Assembly: GCA_013398615.1 (NCBI GenBank)
Contig: VZSR01001459.1
Location: forward strand, 4,253,439-4,317,438
Direction: 5' to 3'
DNA from: Brachypodius melanocephalos
Taxonomy: Eukaryota > Chordata > Aves > Passeriformes > Pycnonotidae
DNA: 64,000 nucleotides
The position numbers were made by a program, and so were the translations under genes. Shown in pieces: positions 26,292 to 39,835 of this stretch. How positions within the stretch are numbered: the first letter of the stretch is position 1; each line of letters begins with the position of its first letter. The notes under the pieces are model-generated. The model made no database searches. It had not been told where the DNA came from and was given only the letters and a program-made list of their open reading frames with translations.

Positions 26292-28067
26292 GAACCTACA
26301 AAGTGGGTAATTGGGTCCACTGTCCTGTGATTATTATTTATACAGGATTCAAAGTGTACAGAGCACTCCTTTGGGCATATAAAAGTTCATGCTTCAAAGA
26401 GCTTGCAGCCTTCAGGGTAATGGTGTTATGTCCAGTAATATCTGAGCTGTATATATTTCAAAGCTGCTTTTGCTGCTTTGATAATTTCATTGCATTTCTT
26501 GCCCTAGATGATCATTGCAAGTTCTGGAGTACTGTGATGAGGAGAGGATTTTCAATTTCCGTTTACAGCACCAAACCATTTTGTCTCTAGAGAAGTGCAT
26601 AAGAATGTGTCCTGAACACAGCAGAGTAGTTCATAGAGCAAATAAATGGAAAACAGAAAAGTGGTTTGTTCTGGTTTATCTCAATGCATTTGGCTGAGAA
26701 GATAATGAGGTTTCTAAGATTTTTAATTAGTTGTGGGGAGGAAGGACAAGATGAGAGGCGCTTGTGCTTGTGAAACTTGGGCAGTGGATTCCAATTTTCT
26801 TGTCAGGCTATTAAAAATTGTGATGTTTTTACAGCACATTTTTTGGATGTGCTGTGGTCAGTGATGTCCTCCTCCTAGGAACAGCTCCAAGCTGGTTCTA
26901 CCCTTCATAGATCAGTGTGTTCCCTGCTGGGCACAAGGTCCTTTCTCAGGGTTTTCTTCTTTTGTCTCCAGTCTTTTCCAAATACATTAATACACAGCCA
27001 TGATGTGATTAAACTGTGTTTTTCCTCATGACATTGAGGTCATCAGCAGGCAGTAAAATACAGAGCAGCTCTTTTGCATCTGATGTGTTTCCCATTAGGA
27101 GCTGTCCATCCAGAAATTATCAACACCGCTCAGATTCTGAAGCTGACTGGTGGGAAAAAAAAAGGGGAAGAATGTACCCCATGAATGAGATATATGGCAG
27201 TATTTATCTCCCAAAAGTAAATTGGCAAGTATCTTAAATAATGGAACATGTTCACGGAAATTGTGAGTTATTCCTACAATACCTCTGAAGAGGGAAAAGG
27301 TTAAAAAAAAAATTGCATTATTGGTTGCAGTTCCTTGACTGTGTGCAAGTAAGTGACTGAAATGATGGGTTTAATTTGGAAGTTGTGGAGCTCAACAGGG
27401 TTAATCCTTCCTGCTGCCTTTCACCCTCTCTCTGGTCCTGGATCTCACTGTTGTGGAGGACATGGGCAATTTCTGAGTGATAGAAGGAATGTTTCAGGTT
27501 TTGGTCTGGCAGTGCAGGCAATTATACTGTCAAAAATCGATGGTTTTTTTCTAGATCCTCTCACAGAGCTTTTTTTGCCTTTCCTTTGTCCAACTGACAC
27601 TAAATTAAATAAATTTTAAAATATGAATAGCAATGACATGCCAAGGCCCAACTCTATTAGGGCTGAAAGGAGTCCAGCTTCACTGACTGCAGTGTCAGCA
27701 CCAGATTTAAGGCTGTGTTGGTAAGGAATGAACTGGTCTGAGATGACTTCTGTTTATCACAGCAGTTCTCCTCTATGAAAGCAGGAGTAGATGGAGAAAA
27801 ATCAGCTCTGTGTTTTTAGACTTTGCGGGACTGATAATGTGGTTAATGTTTTAAAGAATGCAGAGGACACCTTTTTTGTAATTTAACCTTCCTCACTTTA
27901 TTTTGTGACACCATGTACCTTTGGCATTTGATGAAGGTCCATTGTAAATGTGAGAACTAAGCAGCTTGTTAGGTAAAATCTCTTTTTTTCTCATTAGAAG
28001 AGTAAACTGAAACTGTTCTGCCTAATGCCAGAGTAGATGTAACCAATCCTGTATCCTTTGCATGTAG

Positions 28068-28134
28068 GTCAGTCAGAGGGACAATTCAGCACTGGATCCC
28101 ATTATCCATGGGTTGAAGGGCGTTGTACATCATG
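28068..28134 (+). CDS. PTPRG: PTPRG exon B: carbonic-anhydrase-like domain (22 codons + 1 base)
   Basis: In phase 0 the exon reads [22 protein letters not shown] plus a first codon base G. Human PTPRG reads [22 protein letters not shown], so 21 of 22 residues match from memory. The acceptor is CCTTTGCATGTAG and the donor is CATG|GTAAGT. The trailing G joins AG at the start of exon C to give Glu (GAG), as in human. The exon is too short and too stop-bounded to stand out as an open frame. It was found by its translation and splice sites. It encodes a surface loop and helix between the central beta-strands of the CA fold. Confidence 0.96.
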
Positions 28135-31100
28135 GTAAGTAGCTGCTTAAACTTTCTACTTGTTGGGAAGGGGAGAGGGGCAGAAATATTGTCCTTAAGG
28201 GATCAAGTCACCCCTGGAAGGACACAGTGAACCTACACATTCCTCACTCACCGATGTTTAAGGGCATCACAGCCATTATTTGATTGGTAAAGATCAGAGT
28301 CATTTGTTACCTGAGAATGGTTTGGGGTGAACAGTAAACAATTTGTTTCTTTTCAGTCAGTGCTCCAGAATGCATAAGTTATCAATCACAACCTGCTGCA
28401 ATCTATCATTTGTATTAGAACTTTGAAGGCAGCCTGGATACTTCACTCTGTTATTTATCTTCTGTTTGCTCTAAAAATACACCTCTCTGAAGTTTCTATT
28501 TGTTAATAAATTATTTGTCTTTCAAATTTAGGGAACTGATAATGAAACAGAAAATTAACTATCTATGAAAATTAATTAAACTTTGCAGCAGATGAACATC
28601 TTTCTAATGCTGGCATAAATACAATAATTCAGCTGTTCTGATGCATATACCTATTATCCTTGAACTTATAGCAGGTACTAAAATAAATATTAATATATTT
28701 TATACTTTTATAACCAATCTTTTACTTGGGAATTTTCCTGAAGCCTTACCATAGGTAATGCATCATCAGCAATGACATCAAGATGCTCCAGTTCCCAAAG
28801 TACTCTTGTCAGGTTCTAAAATAATGATTTGTAAAGTTTTAATAATCTCATTGTAATTCAAAAGGCATCTGCTGGAATGGTGCTCAGTGCAATAATAAAT
28901 CTCTGTTCCATCTATAGTGCTGTGATAAAACATCTTTGCACCTTTTCTGAGGATTGTCTTTAGACATTAGCTATGCTGTAGAGCTTAACAGACACTTTTT
29001 TTTCTCTTGACTGCAAACCTAAAACTAGTTGACAGTGTTAGATTAAAACAAATAGGAATTTGGATTAATTGTTCTCCTTTCAGAATCATTTAACTTTGCA
29101 ACTGGGAAGGCCTATAAATCCAAACACAGTGAAAAATGGGTTAAATTATAATATGCCATAAAGTCCTTCATTTAGAGAATTTTGCTTGGGTTTTGCTGCT
29201 TATATATTGCAGTGTTCTGGTGTGAAATAAAAACAACACACTGAGCTGAAAAACTGGTGTGGTGTTCCACAAAAATAGAAGTTATTACCTCGCTACTGCT
29301 GGATAACAAAACATGCCAGCAAAAGCAAAGCTGGGATGCTTTAGGCTGCAAGGTTTTTTCGATGTCTGTGTAATTTGGCACTGCAGCCAAGCTGCCATTT
29401 GACTGGGCTGGGATCTCCTTTTAGTTTTGTTCTTTACCTGCTTTCTATTCCAAGACCGCCAACCCCCTGCAAGCACACAGTGTTTTAGCCACCTCATCAG
29501 ATTTTTCTGCTCCTTGTCTTGCTCCTCACAGACAAAACAGCCACTCATGGATAATCACACCAGTGTCTCCTAAGAGGATTATTCCATTCCCAAAATTAAT
29601 TGTTTGGGTAGGATGTGACTGGTCCCGAGGCTGTGATTCCCTGCCCACATAATGATCACTCCATCTCTGTGCTGTCTTACCCACAGCAAAATCTGGGTGG
29701 ATAAAAGGAGTTTATTTTTGTTTTGCACACAATGCACAGAAGTCTGCTAGTGTTTCAAGTAAAGGAAATCACTTGATATATTTCAGTAGCTTGTTTCCTT
29801 TTCAAAACATTAAGGAGGAAAAAGAGGAAAATCATGCTTTCCTTCCTGTTTCAAAGGCCCTGATTAAAGGCCTTTTCTAAGGCTCTTTTGGTGGTTAGAG
29901 TAAAGGAATTTCCTCCTGCAAAGCAGTTGTTGAAAGAGATCGTTCTCTTTAACTTAAATATTGATAGAATGCGTCAGTGAAGAATTCTCATATCATATCT
30001 CTCTTTTAATGTTATTATATAGAATAATAGTAAAGATGTGAGGGTTTTATTCCAGATTCTCACATTTGTTTTCTTGATGTGATTTACTTACATCTTACAT
30101 GAGCACAGTTTTATGAATTTATCTGAAAAGCTTCTTCCTGTCTTCCATTTGTCTGCATTCAACTGGGACCCTAAGGCAACATGGACTTTTTTGGCTCAAA
30201 TACAGTGGAAAACTCTTGTGGCTTTTGAATAAAGTGGTTGGATCAAGCAGGAATCCAACAAAAGAAGGCAAAATTGAAACCTTAAGTTTCTTTGCATTTT
30301 ATAACGTTTCCGTTACCATTTTGGTTTTAGGTGGTTGTCACAATACAGAGGCACATACATATAATGTAAAAATTAAGAATATATACAAACGTTGAGTTTT
30401 TCTTGTCCCTCTCCCTCCATCTGGCAGAGCAAACTCATTCAGTTTTCAGCATGGGAATGGCACACCCACACAAACCCTCATCATCCTCATTTTGTCATTT
30501 ACTAGAAGTGGCTGTGTGGGGTCTCCAGTCTGCACCACACTGTACAGGGCTCCCACACTGGCCTGTCCCCAGAGTGGTGACAAATCTGGTACCACTCAGG
30601 TGGATAGAGAGATGGTACTCATGATCGATGAGCTGGGGCTTTTTAATTTTTTTGTATGTTTTTCTTTTTTTATTGTGGAGTTCTTGTATTCTTATATTGC
30701 CCTTCCAGGGGTATGGAAACATTTCCAAAGTCAGAAGTACTTTCTGTAGAAGCAAAAGCAATTTTTGCTTGATATTTCATCAGGGATTTGAATTACGTAC
30801 TAATTTGATGGAACATAAATAATTGTGCCCTTCACAGTGTCACCAGCTTAGTAACAATGATAGAGAAACATACACATAAAAATCAATACAGGCTTAGTTG
30901 CTACTTAGTTGATTTTGTTTCCTCATCTCCAGGCATAATTTTGTAGAATCTTAATGGCCATATTAAACTTAATTTTACATGAGGAACCATATAAAGTTTC
31001 TTAGCTGGAGGGGAAACCATGCTGTACCAAACTGCCAAGTGATGTCTGGATCTATGATGCTGCTTTGGGGTTTGCCCCATGTTCTTCCTGCTGGACAGGA

Positions 31101-34100
31101 TGTTCCCACACCTCTCCCCTGCTCCTGCATCTGCCCTCGAAGAGCAGCATGGGAACACCAAGGAGGCTCTTACAGGAACTGTCAAATGCTTGATGCAGAT
31201 TTTAAAACTTGCTTTTGGTTTTGTGCTCTGGCAAGGATTTGTCACACCTCCCACCAGCCAGGTGCTTGCTCTTCTCACTGCTGCTTTCCCTGCCCCAGGG
31301 CACATGGGGAGCCCAGCCAGGACGGACAGCTGGGAGTGGGCAGCCCTCCCTGGAGAAGGGATGGGGTACAGACAGGTGGGATTTGGATTTTCTGGTGCTG
31401 ACTTGCCAGTATTGTTCAGCTCTGATGGCTGGGGGTCTTTTTTAGCTCCTCTACAAATGATTTTCTCATCGTGAAAGCTGCTGGGAAGGATCTTTCAGCA
31501 GTGCTGGTCCTGGCAAGACAGATGATGCCTCTTGATCATTGAAGTTGGATCATAGGTAAAAAAAGTCACTGGTGCCTGGCTGTGACTGCACCACACTTGG
31601 GGCTGTCTTGGTGCTGCACATCTGACTTTGCTGCCCGTTTTGCTGCCCATGTGCTCAGCTGGTGCCCTGCCCTGAGCCCCTCTCTGCTCCTCATCCTTCA
31701 TGATGCTGCTGATTGCAGGCCAGGAGCTGCTCTTGTGCAAGGGCTGAGGAGGCTGGTGAAGCCTCAGAGGGAATGATTGTGCTCTTGTGGGAATAGGAGA
31801 CTGTGAAATACCAGGTTATGTGTTATACAGTTGATTTGCATTAAAATAGCTATGAAAGCTTTTGCCTGCCACACGTTCCAGCAAGGTCTCAGAGGAGCAC
31901 GTGGCAGGATGCAGCTATTGCACAGAAACATTGCTTTTCCCACCTTTGCTGTCTTTGGTTTGCCCTTTTTGGCTTCTCTTAGAGAAGCCTTTTCCTTGTT
32001 TTTACCAGCTGCCTGGAAAGCATTAAAATGAGCCTTCTTCCTTGATGTCAGTCCTGGGGCAGCACCCAGTGCTGGAGGCTGTGTGACATTCACCTTTTCC
32101 CAGCCTGGCATGGGCGCTCTGCACAGGACCACAGTCCTGTTTTACAGCGCAGGCAAAATGTTGTCAGAGGGGACAGCAGCCCACACTACCCCAGGCCCCT
32201 GGAAAAGATTTCAGGGTGGTGGAAACTATGTTTTTGTCCCTCTGTCCTGTCCTCTGTGGCTGTCATCAAGAATCTACACTGATCAGCAGGAAATTATTAG
32301 AGCACAAATAAATTACCACAGCAGAAAAGGCTCAGTGTCACAAAAATGGGGCTCTTATTCCCTTCCTTGTCAAAAGAGAGCTCTGAAAATCAAAGTGCTA
32401 CCAGATCAAAAGCTTAGGTACAAAGTGAATCAATGGCATCTGTTGCTTGTTTGTGAACGTGAGGTGGGGTGAGGGGAGGAAAGGAACCTTTGTTTATTTA
32501 AAAGGGAGGTTGGAAAAAAGTCTTAAAAAGCTGTAATTGGAGCCCAGCATGGAGCAGAGTGAAGTCTTGGATCTCCCTTGAGATGGGACGGAAGTGGTCA
32601 GACAAGTGATTACGAAAATTTCTGGTCCTCCTGGAGAGGACTTACCAAAATACAGTGGAAACAACTGTTTTAACAATGAAAAAGGATAGAGAATAAATAT
32701 GTTGCACATCTCGCTAGTTGTCCTAGGTGAAAAATCAGTGAATAACCTGTTAAAAATAAATCAACACTAAAAAAGAAACAATCTAGACGGTGTTAGTTAC
32801 CCTGTGGACGTATCACAGCAGAAGGCATAATAACAAGAAAACACCATTAGCACCATGACACGTTTTTTCTTTTGTTTTGAAATTCACCCATAACACCGCC
32901 CCACAAGCTGTTTGCCTTCTGCACCAAATATCGTGGGGTTGTAGAGAAGAAGGATGGGGGAGAGGGGTGAAGGTGAGATGTGATACCGTGGGACCTCATC
33001 TTTGAAAGTAAAACTTTGAAGAAAGCAGCAGCTCAATTTGGAACAAGGAAGGGCCATCAAAGGGAGGGCAGCACCATACCTTAAGCTGAGAAGGAAACGT
33101 GGAGGAGCATTTCTTTTTCCTCGGGGATGAGCTGGATATATTCTTTTGTTTTCTGATCTGTTCTTGTGTTCACAGTCAGAGTAGCCCTGTGAAAGGGGCC
33201 AGGACACGATTGCTGTGGAGCAAAGGGGAGGAGGAGGGAAATGGGAAATGAAGATGAGAGCAGAGGTGATAAGTTCACACCTTTATATAGGGCAGCTCTG
33301 TGCACAGCTGCAGGGGTTTGCATCATATAAAGGAATAAACGGTGGAAGTGTTGGAAATCTCTGGTCCTTCACCTGTCTGCTATGCAGAAAGCAGTGCTGG
33401 TCATGGCTGAGTAAAGACCAGCAAGCTGACAGAATTAATAGATTGCACAGTAAAACTAATTCAAACTAGCAAAAAAGATTGCACTTATAAAAGTTAAGAA
33501 TTAAAGCTGATGCTGAATGTGAACAAATCATCTGCAGGGAGTAGGAGTTGGGTACTGTGCTGGTGGGTTTGGGGGATGTTCACTGCCAAATTAGGGGTAG
33601 AGAAGTCTGAGAACGTGTGGTTTTGCTCTGGCTCTGCTGGAGCAGATGTGAACAATCCATGCTCCTCTGGGCACTTCTACTTCACTTTAGCATCTGCCAG
33701 GGTCCAACTTTTTCCAGGGATCCTCGTCTCCTCTAAACTTTGTCATAGTTTCTTTTTCCTCCTGTTGCTGGTGCTTTTTCTGTATTTCTGAGTTTCCTTG
33801 CCTGTCCAGCCTCATGTACCTCTGCCTCAGGGTTAGGTTTTGTGAAACTTGGACAAGTCTGATCCCAGTCTAGGATGCCAACAGCTGCTCTGCATCAGCA
33901 CTGCTTAAGCATGAAAGGTTCAGAATAACATTTTCCTTCTTTAAAGAGTTAAGACCTCTTCTCTGCAACTAAACCTTTCCTCCTAAGCTGTTTTAAGAAA
34001 GAGAGTGAGAAAAATTAAGCCTGAGACCAGCACGTGGCATGGAAATGGGTTTTTTGTGAATAAGAGACTTGCCTTTTTTATTCCTTCCTCCTGGTTTTTT

Positions 34101-36578
34101 GTACCTCTCACTGGTTGTCTCAGATTAAATTAGTCTGCAGGACTGTGTTATTATCTCACTTCCCTCCTCCCTGCCATGCTGTGCTTTCTGTGTCCTTACA
34201 GCTCCTTGCATTGCTCAGCAGAGGCTCTTTAAAAAAAAAAAATCCTAAATAAAAGTGAGAAAAATAATTGCACAATAAATGACAAGAATTACCCTGAGTA
34301 CGGAGGACTGTCAGACACTGCTCTTCCTGCAGGATTTACACAGCAAGCACTCATTTGATGATCCTTTCACTTAAAGTAATATATAACATTTGTAATCTCA
34401 TCTTTAAAATCTCCCCCATGAGTCTGGTCCTTGGCTGTGCTTTGCTGCCTGCTTTATCTGGGAAGTTCTGGCTCAGTGGGTGTGCGACGTGATGTCCTTT
34501 TGATTATTTTTTGTGTGTTTGCTTTTCAAAAGTTTGAATGCAGAAGCTTTAGAATGTCTTGGCTCATTGTGAAAATGAAATTGGCAATAACATTGTTTAA
34601 CAAATTTGGGAGACTTTCAAAGCTCTTCATATTGGTATTGCAGATTTCAGTTATTCAAAGTGTAGCTGGGTACCTATCAGGCACTGCACATACGTTAATT
34701 TTGGAGATAAGCTCATTTAAAGATATTGTTTTCAATGCAGCCAAGTTCCTGTTTTCTTACAGAAAATCATGATGAAAGTCCCAAAGCATTCCATGAGATA
34801 TAAATGGACTTTGCATATACTTATTTTCTTGTGATGTCCAATCCAAATTCCTGTTAGATTTTAAAGAGTTCTGATCACAGATAGTTGTATGCTGTTTACC
34901 TGCATATCTCAAGAAGCCTCTTACTCCAGTAATTTGGTTAAAATTCAGGTCTATCTTTATCCAGTGATTCACAGACTGTATTTTAGCAAGTCAGTCCTTG
35001 AAGGCAAAATGTTCAAATGATGACTCTTTCAATATAATATTCATTGGCACCAGCTTGTGAAAACTGCAATAGTTGGTGGAGATCCACTGCTGGTATCTGG
35101 TTTAAGAGCTGATTTTTTCCTCTGCTCAGTAAACTATTGTGCACAATTTAGTATTAGTTTAGACCTAGTGGTGGTGACTTGACAAAGAGTGTAAATAGGT
35201 CAGGCTTTTAAAGCATGTCTGCAGTTGCTCTGCCTTTGGGTCAGGTTGTACAGAAAATGGCTCTTTGTCCCACACAAAATGTTGGGAATATTTTTCAGCC
35301 CAAAGAAAGAATATGCTGGGTGTGACTTTTCACATTGCTGTTGTGAGAGACAGACCAAGAGGCAGATGTGAATGTAGTATGAGAAGGTCAAATATGTTAC
35401 CAGCTGGCTCAGTTAATTGTTTTTTGTGAATGTAAGAGTTGAAATACAATATTGTCCTTTCATACTGTGGAACACTTAGTGTTTTAAATGCCACATTCAT
35501 TGTCTTAATGGTCAACAATGAATCTGTGGTGCTTGCTATTTTTACCTTTGAGGAATTAGAGTGAACATGTTTTTCCGAGCCTTAGTGCTGTAAACAAATC
35601 ATTGCTGTTTGCTACCTGTGCATAAACCTGCATTAGTAGGGTGATGTTTTGGATGCTGCTCTTTGCTGCATCTCCTGGGAGCACTGGAGGCAGCAGCAGT
35701 TATTGTTCTTTCCCAGGGGAATGCTCTGTGTTTCGAGGGCCTGTCTTCAAGGGTAGATCTCTGGGGCTCTGCTTACCTGGTTGTTTATATTTCTATTTGG
35801 GTGCTCAGGTGCTGAGATGGGAGGAGGACAAGGAGCAGCAGAAGAGAGCATTGCAGGGCTCTGGTTTATGTGTGAGAGCGAGAAGGTGGCTCATGGGTCA
35901 GTTTTGCAGCATTGATTGCAGTGACTCACAGGTGTTTGCAGGTGAAGACATTTGCTTTGCTGTCTGTTATTGGTTTTGTCTGCCAGTTATTTCCTAGTAC
36001 TTGTCAGCAAACACTGTCTCATCAATCATGTAGTTTCCAGCCTTTTCCGCTTTCTTACTCCTAGAAACTCCTCACTCCTCTCAGTCTGTTCCCAGCCTCC
36101 TGGGCAGACACAGTTCGTGCCCATCCCAGGCACTGTAAATGGGAAACAGGAGCTGGTAATAAAAGACAGTAAAGAAAGGCTTGTTATTATTTCCAGCCTT
36201 GTTCTTTTTCATTTAGTAGGAACTATATATACATACACGTGTGTGTGTCATCTTGCTTTTACATGTCTTAAACTTGCATTCTGATATTTAGACTAGCCTT
36301 CTGATGTTTTGGAACTCTGAGATGAGTTCCCTCACTCTTTCATGTAAATAAGAAAATGTTTACATTCCTTTGCTCTGAGAGGAGCATTTGAGTGATTGGG
36401 ATGTTCACCAATCCGAGTGGATGAGGTGACATGCCTCTGGCCAATACTTGGCCATCTATATACGGTGTATATAAATGGAGTCAGAAATTTGAATAAAGAG
36501 AATTCTTGCATGCTGACCCCAGACCTGTTCTGCCTCGTCCTTTCCAAACTCCACGAATGCTGCACCAATAGTGCAACA

Positions 36579-36604
36579 TGTGTGTGTATATATATGTATA
36601 TATA
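36579..36604 (+). repeat. (TG)n/(TA)n microsatellite
   Basis: A 26-bp alternating purine-pyrimidine run of TG then TA repeats lies in intron B-C. Confidence 0.9.
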
Positions 36605-36961
36605 AAAAATATTTCTATGATAATCAGTGAATGCTCTTGCTTAGCCTGAAAATTATTCTCGTTACAGTTTTACCAATAAAAATAACTGAATTAATGTTGA
36701 AATCTTTAAAATTATATGACTTCAAAATGTCATTTTCAAAACTGTCTCAAGCTCTTAGGAACTTTAATTTCGTGGCATTTACTGCTTCAGTGTGCTCTTG
36801 AAAGATATGGTGGGCAGGCACTTGAGTTTCGAAGTCCCTTTTTCTTTAAGCTTCATATGAAGATCTTTGTGACTCCGATTTCTAAAACTCTGCGCCATGC
36901 ATCTAGATGGCAAGCCATACAAAAGAATGATATGTTTTCAAAAGTGTTACATTATTAAAGC

Positions 36962-36977
36962 ATAATCAATTGATTAT
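36962..36977 (+). repeat. 16-bp perfect palindrome
   Basis: ATAATCAATTGATTAT is its own reverse complement. It could be a dimeric binding site for a homeodomain-type factor, since two ATCAAT/ATTGAT half-sites abut, or chance in AT-rich DNA. Confidence 0.8.
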
Positions 36978-38491
36978 CATCTATTTTAGTAGTAATTTTA
37001 ATCCAATTATATGTATTTTTTCATTTTAATCTTTGGTATTCATTAATGAAAACTTAGAGCGTTGCTCGTAGCCATGAAAAATTAGATCGAGTACACCCTG
37101 CCCTACTTAAACTGTGTATTAGCGAAGCTACTTTTTACTTGAGAAATACTCTTTTGCACAGCTGACTATGACTTCCCAAGTGCTTAGGAGAAAACCCTCC
37201 CTAATTGATAACCAAAAATTAATCATAGCTGGATACTTCCAGTTTGCATTCAAATAAGGTATTTCTCTGTCTAAATAAGCTTCCTTTACTTGATTATTCA
37301 TATTGTAGTTCAAAATGTTTAAAAATGAAAGACAGAGTTGGATGAAATGTAGACTACTTAATACAGTGTGTATTTAATATAAAAGTTATGCATTATTCAT
37401 TTTTGTAATTTGAATAACTTTGAATTTAGCATCCCTGTTCTTCATCTTTTCCTTTGATGAACAATTAATTATTAAAATATAATATTGTCAGCATATGGCA
37501 CAAAAATCCTTGAAAGTGTAAAATGAGCTTCCTTCTCCTGCCATCCTTTGATAAAGGGATATCATATTTGTGGTTTTGCACAGAGCCTTTTTGCAGCATC
37601 CTGAGTGATTCCATCACTGTCATCAAAAGGTTACAAAAGTTAGAAAGAGTTAAATTGTTAATTTTAACTGCAACATTTTTTCTTAAATTGGAGAGGAAAG
37701 CACTTTTCAAGATGTGCCTCTGCCTCCCAGCTCTTTTATGTATAGTTATTGGCTGTTGATGCAGGGGATGTTGGTGTATTCAAACGCTCTTGGGGATTCA
37801 TTGTGGCCCACTGTGTGCTGAGTGCTGATAGAGAGAGACAGCTCTGAAACAGAAATCCAGTGTCAAGGTTCATGTACTGCATTTGGAAATCAAGTCCTGT
37901 GACTGAGTTTCTAGTTTTTCTAACCAAGTTTTTCTTCATAAAAATGAGCCAATCAAATTAAATGTGACCTTTTGCTGTGATTATGAATTCTTGATTAGAA
38001 TCTCTTTGAACTTTGGCCAATCACATATATTTTAGTATTTATTATTTAAGCGTGCTTTTTGTCACAGGTGTGCTATGACAAGGAAAAAATGTGAATTATT
38101 ATTTGTTTACTTCCTTTTTGGAGATGCAGATGTGGTCAAAATCTACTTGGATTAGAAGGAAAGGAATTGTTCACCAAGAGGTTGAAGTATTGCCTTGGCT
38201 TTAATAGAATTACTCATTTGGAGTGCTAAAAGTTAAGAAAACATCACAGACCTGTTGATACTGTGCAGAAAATAGAAGATACCTGAAGTGTATGTATCAT
38301 TGGCATTGTGCAGCAGCAGTGGAGTTAAAAAAATTCCCTGGTTATCAGACTGCTGCTAAGAGGTTTAGCAACTCCTGATTTGATCAAGACTTCTAGAAGA
38401 CTGTGGGATGCTGTGGAGGTGAATTCTGCAGGCTTCATCCTATTTGGAAGACATGTGGCAATCACCAGCCCACTTGCTTCTCCCTTTTGTT

Positions 38492-38516
38492 GGGGTGGGG
38501 AGGGGGTGGCAGTGGG
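38492..38516 (+). other. Canonical G-quadruplex motif on the sense strand
   Basis: Four G runs (38492-38495, 38497-38500, 38502-38506 and 38514-38516) are separated by loops of 1, 1 and 7 nt. This meets the G3+N1-7 rule on the non-template strand, so it would also be present in the nascent PTPRG pre-mRNA. It lies about 1.2 kb before exon C. Confidence 0.75.
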
Positions 38517-39677
38517 TTTGCTCAGCAGCTCTGGTGGGACAGAAAAAAGAGTTCCCTCTGCCCAAGTGTGGACTCCTGTTTGAGGCATGCAGGATATTGA
38601 AAGTAAGAATAGAGATGTTCAAGAGAGCCGCTGTGTCAGCCTGCCTGAGGCAGTGAGCACCTTTGCACAGGCTGAGAGGGCACTTCAGCCTCTGAGTCAA
38701 CATGAATTGCAGAGGATAAATGCTCAGGGGTGCCAGGGAAATTGCCTTGCCTGCAGCTGTTCCCTCCTTTTGTTTATTTATTTTTCTTCATGGTGTTAAA
38801 TATTACCAGCTTGTCACTGTTACTTGCGGGTGAATGCTTCCAGGGCTTAGGTCTGCATTTCAGGCTGTCCAGGGAGATGCTCAGAGTAAAAAAGATTTGT
38901 CCCCAGACTGCTGGAGCCTAGGAAGGACTTTCTTGGATTTGGGAGAAGGGGCAGCAGTTCTACCTGTGAAACCTGCTTGTGGTGCAGTGCTGGCTGTGTC
39001 TGGCAGCACCCTGGCAGTGCCAGCGTTGGTGGGTGCAGGCGTGAGTAAGCACTGCTGGGATGTTGCTTTGAGCACCACATTGAGCTTCAGCAGTGTCCTG
39101 TGTCCCTGCTCCTCAGAGCAGCTGCCTGGCAGCTCCCAGAGAAGTTTCTCTGAGCAGCATGGCTCTGCCTCCTCCATCTCAGCTCACTGAGGGTTTGACT
39201 CTGCTCCTGCATCCCTTTCTGCCCCTGGCAGAGATGGGACAGATACAGTGCCCGATGTTCTTTGATCAGGCAGCAGCACACAGGACCACTGGGCCTGGCT
39301 GGGTCCCACTGGGTCCTTCTTGCTGCTGCTGAGCTGGAGAGCCATGTACTGAGTGCTGGAACCATTGACTGCATGTACAGAATGCTGAACATTGACTGTT
39401 TCTGTACTGACAAAAACCAGTGAGGTAGCAAGTGCCTTTCACACCTGCACACGTTCAGATTAGGAGGGTGTGTGTTTGGGATGAGGCTGACTAGCATTTT
39501 GGCTGCTCTTTTAAGAAACCACTCATCAGCTCTAACAGAGGGTTTCCATTTTTTATTACATATATGGTAAAATATGTTGTTGCCATTACACCTTGTTAGG
39601 CTGCCTAGCAATGTGATGTCTGTTTTAAAGACACGTTTAAAAAAAAGTGTAATCCTGCTTGTCAATCTTCCCCGCAG

Positions 39678-39835
39678 AGAAGGAGACCTTTCTGGATCCC
39701 TTTGTGCTGAGGGAACTTCTGCCAACATCACTGGGGAGCTACTACCGCTACACAGGTTCCCTGACTACTCCTCCCTGCAGCGAGATCGTGGAGTGGATCG
39801 TTTTTCGGAAGCCTGTGCCCATTTCTTACCATCAG
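39678..39835 (+). CDS. PTPRG: PTPRG exon C: carbonic-anhydrase-like domain core (52 codons)
   Basis: After two bases completing Glu, the exon reads KETFLDPFVLRELLPTSLG... to ...IVFRKPVPISYHQ. The block GSLTTPPCSE matches the CA fold around Thr199 of carbonic anhydrase II, and YYRYTGSLTTPP is a hallmark of PTPRG and PTPRZ1. The Cys in TTPPCSE is the position that extracellular carbonic anhydrases use for their disulfide, and its partner would be in an upstream exon. The acceptor is CTTCCCCGCAG and the donor is CAG|GTGTGT. The exon begins in phase 1 and ends in phase 0. The protein differs from remembered human PTPRG at only a few positions (for example RELLPTS for RDLLPAS, and FRKP for FRRP). 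The open frame 39659-39856 covers the exon with short intronic ends. Confidence 0.97.

Larger units (their letters stand above)
2739..28067 (+). other. PTPRG: PTPRG intron A-B, 25.3 kb, phase 0
   Basis: This is the longest intron in the window. It starts GTAAGT and ends CATGTAG. Contents I can support are an (AAAAC)n tract at 11338-11370, a 17-bp tandem repeat inside a 13-bp inverted repeat at 14808-14872, a pure purine tract at 18865-18899, a 29-bp-spaced duplication near 19645-19692, a polypyrimidine tract at 24874-24924, and an antisense solo LTR at 25984-26285. A strong isolated acceptor-like sequence (T-tract then ACAG) ends at 12194. None of the many short open frames on either strand resembles a known protein. 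I found no tandem CR1-type 3' ends, no SINE-like sequence and no RNA gene. Confidence 0.85.
28135..39677 (+). other. PTPRG: PTPRG intron B-C, 11.5 kb, phase 1
   Basis: The intron starts GTAAGT and ends CTTCCCCGCAG. It holds a TG/TA microsatellite (36579-36604), a 16-bp perfect palindrome (36962-36977) and a G-quadruplex motif (38492-38516). The G+C-richer stretches around 31000-32200 and 38400-39350 carry several overlapping open frames on both strands, up to 214 codons antisense at 39087-39731. None resembles a known family, and the antisense one overlaps exon C. I see no transposon with defined ends and no RNA gene. Confidence 0.85.

Noticed and set aside
30979..31474. Overlapping 131- to 140-codon open frames on both strands in a GC-richer part of intron B-C
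   Set aside because: Three frames are open at once with low-complexity Cys/Ser/Leu-rich proteins, which is typical of chance in GC-richer DNA.
39087..39731. 214-codon minus-strand open frame overlapping exon C
   Set aside because: It is antisense to a secure PTPRG exon. The protein shows no family resemblance and most of it covers intron, so it is a chance open frame.
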